From contig CALEZI010000181.1 in NCBI GenBank assembly GCA_937928755.1, positions 1 to 15,931 on the forward strand: 15,931 nucleotides of DNA, given 5' to 3'. This document shows positions 6,518-13,355 of this stretch, one piece after another. This stretch comes from an uncultured Rhodanobacteraceae bacterium. GTDB lineage: Bacteria; Pseudomonadota; Gammaproteobacteria; Xanthomonadales; SZUA-5. The position numbers and the translations under genes are program-made. The number at the start of each line of letters is the position of its first letter. The first letter of the stretch is position 1. The notes under the pieces were generated by a model that searched no databases, was not told the DNA's origin, and worked only from the letters and a program-made list of their open reading frames with translations.

Positions 6518-6668
6518 CGGCTTGGCATTGCGAAGAGCAGCGGAGCAAGCTCCGCTCTACAGGAGCAAGGCAGCGGAGCAAGCTCCGCCCTCGCGAGCTG
6601 AAGAGACGGTTCGCCGGCTGTTGTAGAGCCGAGCTTGCTCGGCTTGGCATTGCGAAGAGCAGCGGAGC
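6518..6668. repeat. REP palindrome cluster with 29-bp direct repeat
   Basis: A 29-bp sequence (6518-6546) recurs exactly at 6640-6668; its core is GGCATTGCGAAGAGCAGCGG. Between and overlapping the copies lie three short palindromes: AGCGGAGC-AA-GCTCCGCT (6539-6556), GCGGAGC-AA-GCTCCGC (6572-6587) and AGCCGAGC-TT-GCTCGGCT (6627-6644). The first continues CTACA and the third is preceded by TGTAG, so they are inverted copies of one REP unit. They differ by a G/C swap that is compensated within each stem. The cluster sits just downstream of the patatin gene on its strand. Confidence 0.75.
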
Positions 6669-6716
6669 TCGGCACCGTCGATTCGCAGTCCGCCCGGGAA
6701 TCAGCAGCGCGCTGCG

Positions 6717-8927
6717 CTACAGACGCGGCCGCAGCAAGGTACCGAAGTTCAGGTACAGCGAGCCCTCGCCAGTGTCGGCGCGGCCGTAACCGAGGAAGAT
6801 CGGACCGAACGGTGAATCGAGGCCAACGAAGACACTGCCGGCGACAATCAGATGATCGAGGCTGATGAAGTCGTCGCGATCAGCGTAGACGTTGCCGGCT
6901 TCGAGGCTGCCGCCGACAAAGGCCGGCACCGAGAACAACTGTCCTGAGTCGCCCAGTCGGCGGTAGTAGACGGTGCGCAATAGCACCGCATTCTCGCCCA
7001 GCAGTTCGCGCTCGGTGTATCCGGACAGGTTGGTGAAACCACCCAACGGCGAAAGCCCGTCGAACACGCCGGGCTCACCCCAGCTGGCATGCAACCGTGC
7101 ACCGAACAGGAAGCGATTCGGACCATGACTAAGGGCCTTGTCCCAGCTGAAGTCGGCGGTTTCGCCGTTGCTGCCGGCGCCGAGCCAATCGACTTGCGAC
7201 AGCAGCAAAAATTCACCCCGACTGCCTGCACCGGGAAAGTTGCCATCGTCCAGGGTATCGCGAATGTAGCCCAGCCGCAGCGAGCCGATATTGTCGGACA
7301 GATCCTCGAGTTCGGCCCCGCCGACGCTGACATTGGCGCTGCCATGCCCACGCAGAAAGCCCGCGTAGATGCGGCTGTGGCCGTCGAACTCATAGCCGAC
7401 ATCGAATCCCAGAGCACCACGGGTTACGCGATAGACCGATTGAACGACATCGTCGACGCGCACCGGCTGGTCGAAGGCACGGTATTCGATGTAGGGCTGC
7501 ACGTAATACTGTCCGCGTCCGCCGGCCGGCTGGAAATACTCGCTGCGCAGCCCGGTGATGCGCCCGATCTCGCCACGCGAGCGCCATTCGCCGCCATAGC
7601 TGTTGAGACCGGTCACGGTGTACTCGATGCCCAGCTGGTAGTCGTTGCGGCCCTCGAAATCGTCGTTGATCTGCAGGCCGAAACTGAGGAAATTGGGCCC
7701 CCACCCTTTGTCCACCGGCAGCACCTCGATGCCGGTCAGTCCATCCCTCTCGACCGGCTTCCAGGCAACGCGCTCGTAGTTTCCCAAGCCATAGGCACCG
7801 CCGATCGCCTGGTCGAGCTGCGCAACGTCGAGGGGTTTGCCGGTGACGTCCTGCAGTTCGTTCTCGACGTAGCCGGCGGTCTTGCTGCGCGTCTTCAGCA
7901 CATCGAGGAAGGCGACCATCGGCGGGTCGAAACTGGCGCGTCGGTGCCGTGCCTGATAGGCGGCATACTCGGCGGTCGAAACCGCCAACTGGCGCAACCG
8001 CGACAATTTCAGTTCCGCTGCAGCCGCGCCCAGCGGTACCGCCTCGACGGTTCGGTCGAAAGACGCGCTGCCGATGTCGCCCAACTGCGGCTGGATCTTG
8101 ATGTCGTCGGGCGACATGTCCGCCAGCACCTGCTGGGTGCGCTGCAACATCAGCACATCGAGCATCTGCATGGTGATCGCAAATGGAGAGTTGAGATCGG
8201 CGTCGCCCGCCAGTGGAGCACCGACGTCGACGACGATCAAGCGGTTGGCGCCCATCGCATGCGCGATGTCGACCGGCACGTTGTTGACGATTCCGCCGTC
8301 GACCAGCATGCGACCGTCGACTCGGATCGGCGCGAATGCGGCCGGCACCGACATGCTGGCGCGGATCGCCAGCGCCAGGTCGCCCCTGTCGAACACCACC
8401 GGCTCCCCCTTGACGATGTCGGTGGCGACCGCCCGGAATGGAATCGGCAACTGGTCGAAGTCCGCGGTTTGCCAGGTGTGCAGGGTCAGGCGCCGCAACA
8501 GCAGGAGCAGTTTCTGGCCTTGAATGACGCCGCGGGGAAATTGTATCGCGCCATCGCGCAGCCCGAGACGGAAGTTCATCAGGTAGCGCAGGGTGTCGTT
8601 CTTGCGCCGCATCGGAAAATCCTCGCGCGGCGGATCGTCGTTCAACACATCCTTCCAGTCGACCGCCGCGAGTACCTCTTCGATCTCTTCCGGCGAATAA
8701 CCGGAGGCGTACAGCCCGCCGACGATCGAGCCCATGCTGGTTCCGGCGATGCGGCAGATCGGCACGCGCTCGCGTTCGAGCACCTTCAGCACGCCGATGT
8801 GGGCGGCGCCGCGCGCACCGCCGCCGCCGAGCACCAGCCCGATGCAGTTCGCCGCTTCGGCACGATTCGTGAGTGCGGCCGCTGCACACAGCAGCAGGAC
8901 CGTGGTCAACCAGGGACGCAGGCGCAC
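6717..8927 (-). CDS. PlpD-type patatin phospholipase with Omp85 barrel
   Basis: The 736-aa protein has a Sec signal peptide (RLRPWLTTVLLLCAAAALTNRAEA, cleavage about residue 25). A patatin domain follows: oxyanion loop GGGGARG (34-40), nucleophile elbow GTSMG with Ser64, and the Asp of the dyad in DGG (211-213). A POTRA-like segment lies at about 338-406. The rest, about 410-736, is a 16-strand-type Omp85/BamA barrel of alternating aromatic and Gly-rich strands. Family and length match Pseudomonas PlpD (type Vd autotransporter), a phospholipase A1 that crosses the outer membrane through its own barrel. The open frame extends to 9053, but I prefer GTG 8927 because the signal peptide begins there, GAGG lies 8 nt upstream, and a TAGACT -10-like box is at 8962-8957. 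Divergent from the crotonase gene. Host-membrane lipid attack or self-lipid turnover are both possible roles. Confidence 0.92.
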   Translation of the reverse strand: MRLRPWLTTVLLLCAAAALTNRAEAANCIGLVLGGGGARGAAHIGVLKVLERERVPICRIAGTSMGSIVGGLYASGYSPEEIEEVLAAVDWKDVLNDDPPREDFPMRRKNDTLRYLMNFRLGLRDGAIQFPRGVIQGQKLLLLLRRLTLHTWQTADFDQLPIPFRAVATDIVKGEPVVFDRGDLALAIRASMSVPAAFAPIRVDGRMLVDGGIVNNVPVDIAHAMGANRLIVVDVGAPLAGDADLNSPFAITMQMLDVLMLQRTQQVLADMSPDDIKIQPQLGDIGSASFDRTVEAVPLGAAAAELKLSRLRQLAVSTAEYAAYQARHRRASFDPPMVAFLDVLKTRSKTAGYVENELQDVTGKPLDVAQLDQAIGGAYGLGNYERVAWKPVERDGLTGIEVLPVDKGWGPNFLSFGLQINDDFEGRNDYQLGIEYTVTGLNSYGGEWRSRGEIGRITGLRSEYFQPAGGRGQYYVQPYIEYRAFDQPVRVDDVVQSVYRVTRGALGFDVGYEFDGHSRIYAGFLRGHGSANVSVGGAELEDLSDNIGSLRLGYIRDTLDDGNFPGAGSRGEFLLLSQVDWLGAGSNGETADFSWDKALSHGPNRFLFGARLHASWGEPGVFDGLSPLGGFTNLSGYTERELLGENAVLLRTVYYRRLGDSGQLFSVPAFVGGSLEAGNVYADRDDFISLDHLIVAGSVFVGLDSPFGPIFLGYGRADTGEGSLYLNFGTLLRPRL

Positions 8928-9064
8928 CGGAACGGCCTCGAAGCGAAGGATGGCGCAGTCTACGTGCGCCTTCGACGAACCGTCGCGCGGGATCGAGCCC
9001 ACGCTCGGTCGCGATTCAGTTGCGTCGGGTATCGTCCGCCAACCCTTGACCATTCGTACCCGCC
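8928..9064. promoter_or_regulatory. Divergent promoter region, patatin / crotonase
   Basis: The 137 bp hold the promoters of both flanking genes. On the minus strand TAGACT (8962-8957) would start transcription near 8950, about 23 nt before the patatin GTG. On the plus strand TATCGT (9030-9035) would give a leader of about 23 nt before the crotonase ATG. Neither has a good -35. Confidence 0.3.
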
Positions 9065-9874
9065 ATGAACGCCTTGCAAATCCACCGCAGCACCGCCGAT
9101 GTCGCCGAAATCGAGCTGATCGGCCCCGGTCGCGGCAATGCCATGGGCCCAGACTTCTGGCGCGAACTGCCGCCGGCGATCGCCGCCCTCGACGCCGACA
9201 CCGAACTACGCGCCGTCATCGTCTACGGCAGCGGCGAACACTTCAGCTACGGCCTCGATCTTCCGGCGATGGCGAGCGAAATCGGCGCGATGCTCGGCGA
9301 CGGAGCGCGCGGTCGACGCGGCGTCGTCGAGCAGGCGCGGCGCATGCAGGCCGGATTCGGCGCCATCGCCGACAGCCGCTTGCCGGTGATTGCCGCAATC
9401 GACGGCTGGTGCATCGGCGCCGGCATCGAAATGGCCGCGGCATGCGATGTGCGCCTGGCCAGCACCCGCGCGCGCTTCGCGCTGCGCGAGGTGAAGGTCG
9501 GCATCGTCGCCGACCTCGGCGGCATCCAGCGGCTGCCGCACATCGTCGGCGAAGGCTGGGCACGCCAGATCGCGCTCACTGGCGAGGACTTCGATGCCGA
9601 AACTGCGCTGCGCATGGGTCTGGTGACGCAATTGCTGGCCGACCGCAGCACGCTGCTCGAGGCCGCCCGCAGCCTGGCCAGCCGCATCGCCGCCAATCCG
9701 CCACTGGTGGTCGCCGGAATCAAGCGCAGCATGGCCGAGCGCATCGAGGCGCAGGTGCAGGCCGGCAACCTGGCCGCCGCCACCCAGAACGGCATGCTGC
9801 TGCAGTCCGAGGACTTCGCCGAGGCGATGCGCGCTTTCATGGAGAAGCGCGAGCCGAAGTTCCGCGGGCGGTGA
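9065..9874 (+). CDS. Crotonase, dienoyl-CoA isomerase-like (ECH1 type)
   Basis: The 269-aa protein belongs to the enoyl-CoA hydratase/isomerase superfamily. EHFSYGLDLPAM (58-69) and IDGWCIGAGIEMAAACDVR (112-130) give the two oxyanion-hole segments. REVKVGIVADLGGIQRLP (141-158) carries E142 and D150. This pattern, E...VGxxAD(L/V)G, is that of delta3,5-delta2,4-dienoyl-CoA isomerases, where the Asp and Glu move protons. Classical hydratases have Glu at both catalytic positions, so isomerase is favoured over hydratase. The role would be beta-oxidation of unsaturated fatty acids with odd-numbered double bonds, in the cytoplasm. There is no Shine-Dalgarno before ATG 9065, so the start rests on homology (MNALQIHRS). 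It is a stand-alone gene, followed by a foldback repeat. Confidence 0.88.
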   Translation: MNALQIHRSTADVAEIELIGPGRGNAMGPDFWRELPPAIAALDADTELRAVIVYGSGEHFSYGLDLPAMASEIGAMLGDGARGRRGVVEQARRMQAGFGAIADSRLPVIAAIDGWCIGAGIEMAAACDVRLASTRARFALREVKVGIVADLGGIQRLPHIVGEGWARQIALTGEDFDAETALRMGLVTQLLADRSTLLEAARSLASRIAANPPLVVAGIKRSMAERIEAQVQAGNLAAATQNGMLLQSEDFAEAMRAFMEKREPKFRGR

Positions 9875-9888
9875 CGGAGGCTGGTTCA

Positions 9889-10018
9889 GCGACCATGGAT
9901 GTCTGTTTTTTGTCCGCAAAGGATGCAAAGGACGCAAAGAGAGCCAAGAACCCAGGTGTTGATGTTCTGCTGGCTGTGCGTTCCTTTGCGTCCTTTGCGT
10001 CCTTTGCGGAAAAAGCTC
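9889..10018. repeat. Foldback repeat built of 9-bp units
   Basis: The left arm (about 9906-9945) contains GTCCGCAAAGGATGCAAAGG and then GACGCAAAGAGAGCC. The right arm (about 9972-10016) contains GGCTGTGCG and then three CCTTTGCGT-like units ending GCGGAAAAAGC. The arms are imperfect reverse complements, so the segment folds into a long hairpin, with AGAAC/GTTCT extending the stem inward. The building block is a 9-bp unit close to AAAGGACGC. A second copy of the left end, from GCGACCATG on, starts at 15890. It lies between the convergent crotonase and RpfE-like genes and may terminate both. Confidence 0.7.
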
Positions 10019-10031
10019 TTCTTTCAGATGC

Positions 10032-10103
10032 TTGCGTTATGTTTGGTGAGAGTGGGCTTGCTCGCCTGCTCTGGCCACGAATGCTCGCCGGGCAAGCCCA
10101 CTC
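10032..10103. repeat. Second repeat module with 12-bp inverted repeat
   Basis: The segment at 10032-10053 (TTGCGTTATGTTTGGTGAG onward) matches 20 of 22 bases at 15823-15844. In this copy it leads into a perfect 12-bp inverted repeat, GAGTGGGCTTGC (10050-10061) and GCAAGCCCACTC (10092-10103), with a 30-nt spacer. It ends 18 bp from the stop of the RpfE-like gene and could act as its 3' hairpin. Confidence 0.55.
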
Positions 10104-10120
10104 ACAGTAAGCCCACAGAC

Positions 10121-10978
10121 TCAACGCCAGAAGCGCAGCCGCTGCCAGGGCTTGACCCGCCAGCCCACGCCGTCGACGCAGCGCAACTGCGCATCGCGCG
10201 GGCGCAGGCCCGCCTGCAAGGCGCCAAGCAGGTGGCGCGGATCGCGCAGATCGCGCAGCACCGGAGCGGCGGCCACCGCATCGATCGCGATCGATTCGGC
10301 CTGTTGGTGCCGCGCCAGCGCCTGCAGCAGCGGATCGGCGGAGGCGACGTGACGCAGCGGCAGGGCCGGACATTCGTCGGCACTGCCCTGGCCCCAGAAC
10401 CACAGCGAGTTCCACGGCGGCAGGTGCCGTCTGATGCGCGCCTGGTTGCACGACTGCTGGGTCAGCACGATCTGCATCTCGTTGAGACGCCGCTGCCAGC
10501 GCAGGTCTGCCGGCAACACCTCGCGCAGGTCGCAACCAAGCACGGCATCGGGAGCGGCGGCACCCGGATCGCCAAGACTGATCGGACAACGCAGCAGCGC
10601 ACGTCCACCGATGACCTGCGCCAGTTCGATCGCTTCATCGGCCAGCCACGGGCGCAGCGCGTCGAACAGCAACGCACAATCGGGGTCAGGTTCGGCCGCA
10701 TCCGTTGCCAGCGCCATGACCCGCGCACCCACGACCTCGGCGCGCAGGTGGATCAAGTCGGCCGCAATCCAGGGTGTCGGCGAATCCGTCGGCGCTCCGG
10801 AAAGCAGCGCCGCCCACGGCGGACATCGCTGCCATTCGAAACTGGCCTGCAGCGCCGCATCGAGTCCGGGATCCAGGGTCGGCAGAGCATCCGCGCGTCG
10901 GCACAGCGTGGCGAACTCTGCTAACTGCGGGGAGCTCAGTTGAGTCGACGAAGGCAGCAGCCAAAGATCCACGTTCAC
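10121..10978 (-). CDS. RpfE-like / phosphoglycerate-mutase-like protein
   Basis: The 285-aa protein resembles the RpfE family, often annotated as cofactor-independent phosphoglycerate mutase-like. Diagnostic stretches are WIAADLIHLRAE (70-81), LRWQRRLNEMQIVL (159-172), PPWNSLWFWGQG (187-198) and a C-terminal KPWQRLRFWR. In Xanthomonas, rpfE is in the rpf pathogenicity/signalling cluster, with a modest and poorly defined effect. Enzymatic activity is not established, and I see no obvious phosphomutase metal site. The open frame is longer upstream, but homology starts at GTG 10978. That GTG overlaps the stop of the BtuF-like gene in a GTGA, which indicates translational coupling. No rpf neighbours are present. 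Cytoplasmic. The family call is good; the function is open. Confidence 0.78.
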   Translation of the reverse strand: MNVDLWLLPSSTQLSSPQLAEFATLCRRADALPTLDPGLDAALQASFEWQRCPPWAALLSGAPTDSPTPWIAADLIHLRAEVVGARVMALATDAAEPDPDCALLFDALRPWLADEAIELAQVIGGRALLRCPISLGDPGAAAPDAVLGCDLREVLPADLRWQRRLNEMQIVLTQQSCNQARIRRHLPPWNSLWFWGQGSADECPALPLRHVASADPLLQALARHQQAESIAIDAVAAAPVLRDLRDPRHLLGALQAGLRPRDAQLRCVDGVGWRVKPWQRLRFWR

Positions 10979-11793
10979 CGCTTTGCGCTCGCTGCGGCGG
11001 TCGCGATCAGTCGGGTCAGTATTGGCAAGCCATCGAGGATTGCCGCAGGACCAGGCTGCAGGATCACCGCGCTCTTGATCTCGGCCACCAGGCCATCGCG
11101 GACTGCCGGAATCGACGACCATCCCGGTCGCGCGCCGACCTTGTCGGGCTGAAACTTCTTGCCGCACCAGGAACCGATGATCAGTTCGGGCGCGCGGCGA
11201 ACCACTTCCATGGGGTCGGCGAGGATCCGATCGCGACCGAGTGCGCACGCTGCGCGCTCGGGGAAAATGTCGGCGCCTCCAGCAATCCGGATCAGTTCGC
11301 ACACCCACTGGATGCCGGTGATCGGCGGTTCGTCCCATTCCTCGAAGTACACACGGGGTGCGCGCGGCAGGCGGGCCGCGGCCGCGCGCGCCGTGGCGAT
11401 GGCGGCTTCCATCTCGGCCACCAGCGCCGCGGCGCGGTCGCCGGCGCCGACCATCGCACCGAGCCGCAAGGTGTAGCCGAGGATGCCTTCCACCGAGCGA
11501 TGGTTGCTGATCCACACCTCGACGCCGGCCTTGATCAAATCGCGCGCGATGTCGGCCTGAATATCGGAAAAGCCGATCGCAAGATCCGGTTGCAGAGCCA
11601 GGATGCGCTCGATCTTCGCGCTGGTGAATGCCGACACCTTGGGCTTCTCACGGCGCGCCTGCGGCGGCCGCACGGTGAAGCCGGAAATGCCGACGATGCG
11701 ATCCTGCTCGCCGATCCGGTAGAGGATCTCGGTCGGCTCTTCGGTCAGGCATACGATGCGGTGGGGGTAGCGGTTGGGCATGGGGTCGAACAT
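10975..11793 (-). CDS. BtuF-like binding-fold protein without signal peptide
   Basis: The 272-aa protein has the helical-backbone metal/cobalamin receptor fold: RIVCLTEEPTEILYRIGEQDRIVGISG, KVSAFTSAKIERILALQPDLAIGFSD, a long central helix (about 105-140), and PELIIGSWCGKKFQPDKVGARPGW near the end. BtuF and siderophore/hemin receptors share this fold, but they are periplasmic. Here the protein starts straight into the first lobe (MFDPMPNRYPHR) with no hydrophobic leader. It should therefore be cytoplasmic unless the start is wrong, and no upstream codons encode one. Residues of note are E157/E158 and W159 in VYFEEWDEPPITG. No ABC permease or ATPase is adjacent. AGG precedes ATG 11793; ATG 11781 is an alternative. 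It overlaps the RpfE-like gene by 4 nt. A cobalamin ligand is only inferred from family naming. Confidence 0.8.
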   Translation of the reverse strand: MFDPMPNRYPHRIVCLTEEPTEILYRIGEQDRIVGISGFTVRPPQARREKPKVSAFTSAKIERILALQPDLAIGFSDIQADIARDLIKAGVEVWISNHRSVEGILGYTLRLGAMVGAGDRAAALVAEMEAAIATARAAAARLPRAPRVYFEEWDEPPITGIQWVCELIRIAGGADIFPERAACALGRDRILADPMEVVRRAPELIIGSWCGKKFQPDKVGARPGWSSIPAVRDGLVAEIKSAVILQPGPAAILDGLPILTRLIATAAASAKR

Positions 11794-11808
11794 TAGGCCT
11801 GCGTGTTG

Positions 11809-11908
11809 TTGTAGGAGCGACGTGCACGTCGCGAAAAACGCAAGCCTCGAGTCGAGACCGATCCGCTACCGCAAGCAGCTTGTCGCGACGTGCACGTCGC
11901 TCCTACAA
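11809..11908. repeat. REP doublet (REPIN-like), perfect 26-bp arms
   Basis: Arms at 11809-11834 and 11883-11908 are exact reverse complements over 26 bp, separated by 48 nt. Each arm starts or ends with TTGTAGGAGC/GCTCCTACAA and contains the 14-bp palindrome CGACGTGCACGTCG. Such doublets of short palindromes in inverted order are typical of REP/REPIN elements mobilised by RAYT transposases. It lies between pdxH (stop at 11923) and the BtuF-like gene (start at 11793) on the same strand, so it may uncouple or terminate. A diverged relative is at 3369-3436. Confidence 0.85.
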
Positions 11909-11922
11909 AGGCCTGGTAGCGC

Positions 11923-12513
11923 TCACGGATACAGCGCCCGCTTCCCCCACTCGCCATCTCTCAGTTCGTAGCGCAGGCGGTCGTGCAAGCGGTAATCGGC
12001 GCCGTACCAGAACTCGATCATGTCGGGCACCACGCGAAATCCGGACCAGTGCGGAGGGCGCGGCACGTCCTGGCCTTCGAAGCGCTGCTCGAACTCACGC
12101 ACGCGCGCCAGCAGTTCGTCGCGACCGGACAAGGTCTGCGACTGCATGGATGCCCAGGCCCCGATCTGCGACATGCGCGGGCGCTGGGCGAAATAGGCAT
12201 CCGCCTCGCAATGCGTCACCGCTTCGGCAACGCCTTCGACCTTCACCTGGACCTGGCGATCGAGCGTTTTCCACAAGAACAACAACGCACATTGCGGGTG
12301 CGTGAGGATCTGCTGGCCCTTGTTGCTTTCGTAGTTGGTGTAGAACACGAAGCCACGGCCATCGAGTTCCTTGAGCAGCACCGAGCGCGCCGACACGCGG
12401 CCGCGACCATCGGCGGTCGCCAGCGTCATCGCGGTGGGCTCCGGATCTCCGGACTCGCGCGCACGCTCCTGCAAGTCGCGGAAATGGGTGAAGGCTTCAA
12501 AAAGCAGACTCAT
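11923..12513 (-). CDS. pdxH: Pyridoxamine/pyridoxine 5'-phosphate oxidase
   Basis: The 196-aa protein is a full-length PdxH. It oxidises pyridoxine or pyridoxamine 5'-phosphate to pyridoxal 5'-phosphate with FMN and oxygen, in the cytoplasm, and is the last step of B6 cofactor synthesis and salvage. Visible motifs are AMTLATAD and SARSVLLKELDGRGFVFYTN (41-60), YESNKG (61-66), LDRQVQVKVEG (84-94), PRMSQIGAWAS (112-122), FWYGADYRLHDR with R175 and H177 as substrate ligands, and a C-terminal LYP in place of the usual RLxP. The start at 12513 has GGAGG 10 nt upstream, and its ATG overlaps the TGA of the SDR gene (ATGA). The three genes exosortase, SDR and pdxH are therefore likely one transcript. 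Confidence 0.95.
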   Translation of the reverse strand: MSLLFEAFTHFRDLQERARESGDPEPTAMTLATADGRGRVSARSVLLKELDGRGFVFYTNYESNKGQQILTHPQCALLFLWKTLDRQVQVKVEGVAEAVTHCEADAYFAQRPRMSQIGAWASMQSQTLSGRDELLARVREFEQRFEGQDVPRPPHWSGFRVVPDMIEFWYGADYRLHDRLRYELRDGEWGKRALYP

Positions 12514-13355
12514 GGATGTACAGCCTCCGCAATTTCGGACGTATAGCCGTCCCGATAGGAAGCATAACGAGGCGACCACTGCAAAGATCGGGAAAGATGG
12601 TTGCACAGGCGCTTGCCGCTGACGCCGGGCGCATCGTCGCGCCGCGGCAACGGTGGCAGCCCGAGGCGCGTTGCCAGCCAATCGAGCACCTCATGCTCCG
12701 GCGTCGGCTCGTCGTCGGTCCCGATCAGACACGGCGGCGCCGACGGCAAGTTCACCAGCAACGCGACCAGCGCCGCCGCATCGGCCAGGTGGATGCGATT
12801 GGTCCAGTGCGTGCCGCTGGCGATCGCCTCACCGGCACGCACGCGCCGCAACAACCAGTGACGGCCGCGGCCATAGATGCCGGAAAGGCGCAGTACGACG
12901 CAGTCGCCGACCAGCCTGCGCGCGCACTGCTCGCCTTCGAGCAACACACGGCCGTTGAATGCTCCGGGCTCGCATGCGCTGGTCTCGTCGACCCGTTCAC
13001 CGGCATTCTGGCCGTAGACCGCGGTACTCGAGACATAGATCAGGCGCAGACCGGGATCCGGATCAGGCAGGGCCGCGCACAGTCGCTGCAAGGCATCGAT
13101 ATAGATCGCGCGGTAACCCGATTCGCTGCGCTCGCCAGGCGTCGGCGCATGGATCAACGTATCGATGCCGGCCGGCAACTGCGCGAACCCAGACCCTGTG
13201 AGCAGATCCGCAGCCACCGGGCGCACGCCCGGAGACAGTCGCGAGACATCGCGGCGCAGGCCGAACACCTGGGCATCGACCAGCAGCGGGGCAATGGCGT
13301 TACCGAGTTCCCCGCAACCGGCAATCAGTACGCGTCGCGCGCGCCGGGAATTCAG
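12510..13355 (-). CDS. YeeZ-like SDR / NAD-dependent epimerase family protein
   Basis: The protein is about 281 aa. It is an atypical SDR with the NAD(P) loop GCGELGNAIA soon after the start, then IDTLIHAPTPGE, YVSSTAVYGQNAGERVDE and VVLRLSGIYGRGRHWLLRRV. The arrangement is that of E. coli YeeZ-type proteins, whose reaction is unknown; the usual Tyr-x3-Lys is replaced by a VSSTAVYG segment. The start is a problem. No ATG, GTG or TTG lies between the exosortase stop and the Rossmann loop. The first near-cognate codon is CTG 13355, which overlaps the upstream TGA (CTGA), with a GGTGG 4 nt before it. The first ordinary start is GTG 13412, giving 300 aa with 19 extra residues and an overlap of 61 nt inside xrtH. 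The stop overlaps pdxH by 4 nt. Confidence 0.82.
   Translation of the reverse strand: MNSRRARRVLIAGCGELGNAIAPLLVDAQVFGLRRDVSRLSPGVRPVAADLLTGSGFAQLPAGIDTLIHAPTPGERSESGYRAIYIDALQRLCAALPDPDPGLRLIYVSSTAVYGQNAGERVDETSACEPGAFNGRVLLEGEQCARRLVGDCVVLRLSGIYGRGRHWLLRRVRAGEAIASGTHWTNRIHLADAAALVALLVNLPSAPPCLIGTDDEPTPEHEVLDWLATRLGLPPLPRRDDAPGVSGKRLCNHLSRSLQWSPRYASYRDGYTSEIAEAVHP

Noticed and set aside
6243..6675. Minus-strand open frames across the gene-free region (135 and 61 codons)
   Set aside because: They run through REP palindromes and the cold-shock leader, have no ribosome site and no similarity; repeat-derived.
8928..9053. N-terminal extension of the patatin protein to 9053
   Set aside because: It would place 42 charged residues before a clear signal peptide and use up the divergent promoter region.
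7089..9068. Long plus-strand open frame (659 codons) opposite the patatin gene
   Set aside because: It is the antisense of a clearly conserved protein in a GC-rich genome, where long shadow frames are common. Its translation has no recognisable domain.
9910..10010. CRISPR-like array from the repeated AAAGGACGC units
   Set aside because: Units are 9 bp, contiguous and arranged as an inverted pair, with no spacers and no cas genes.
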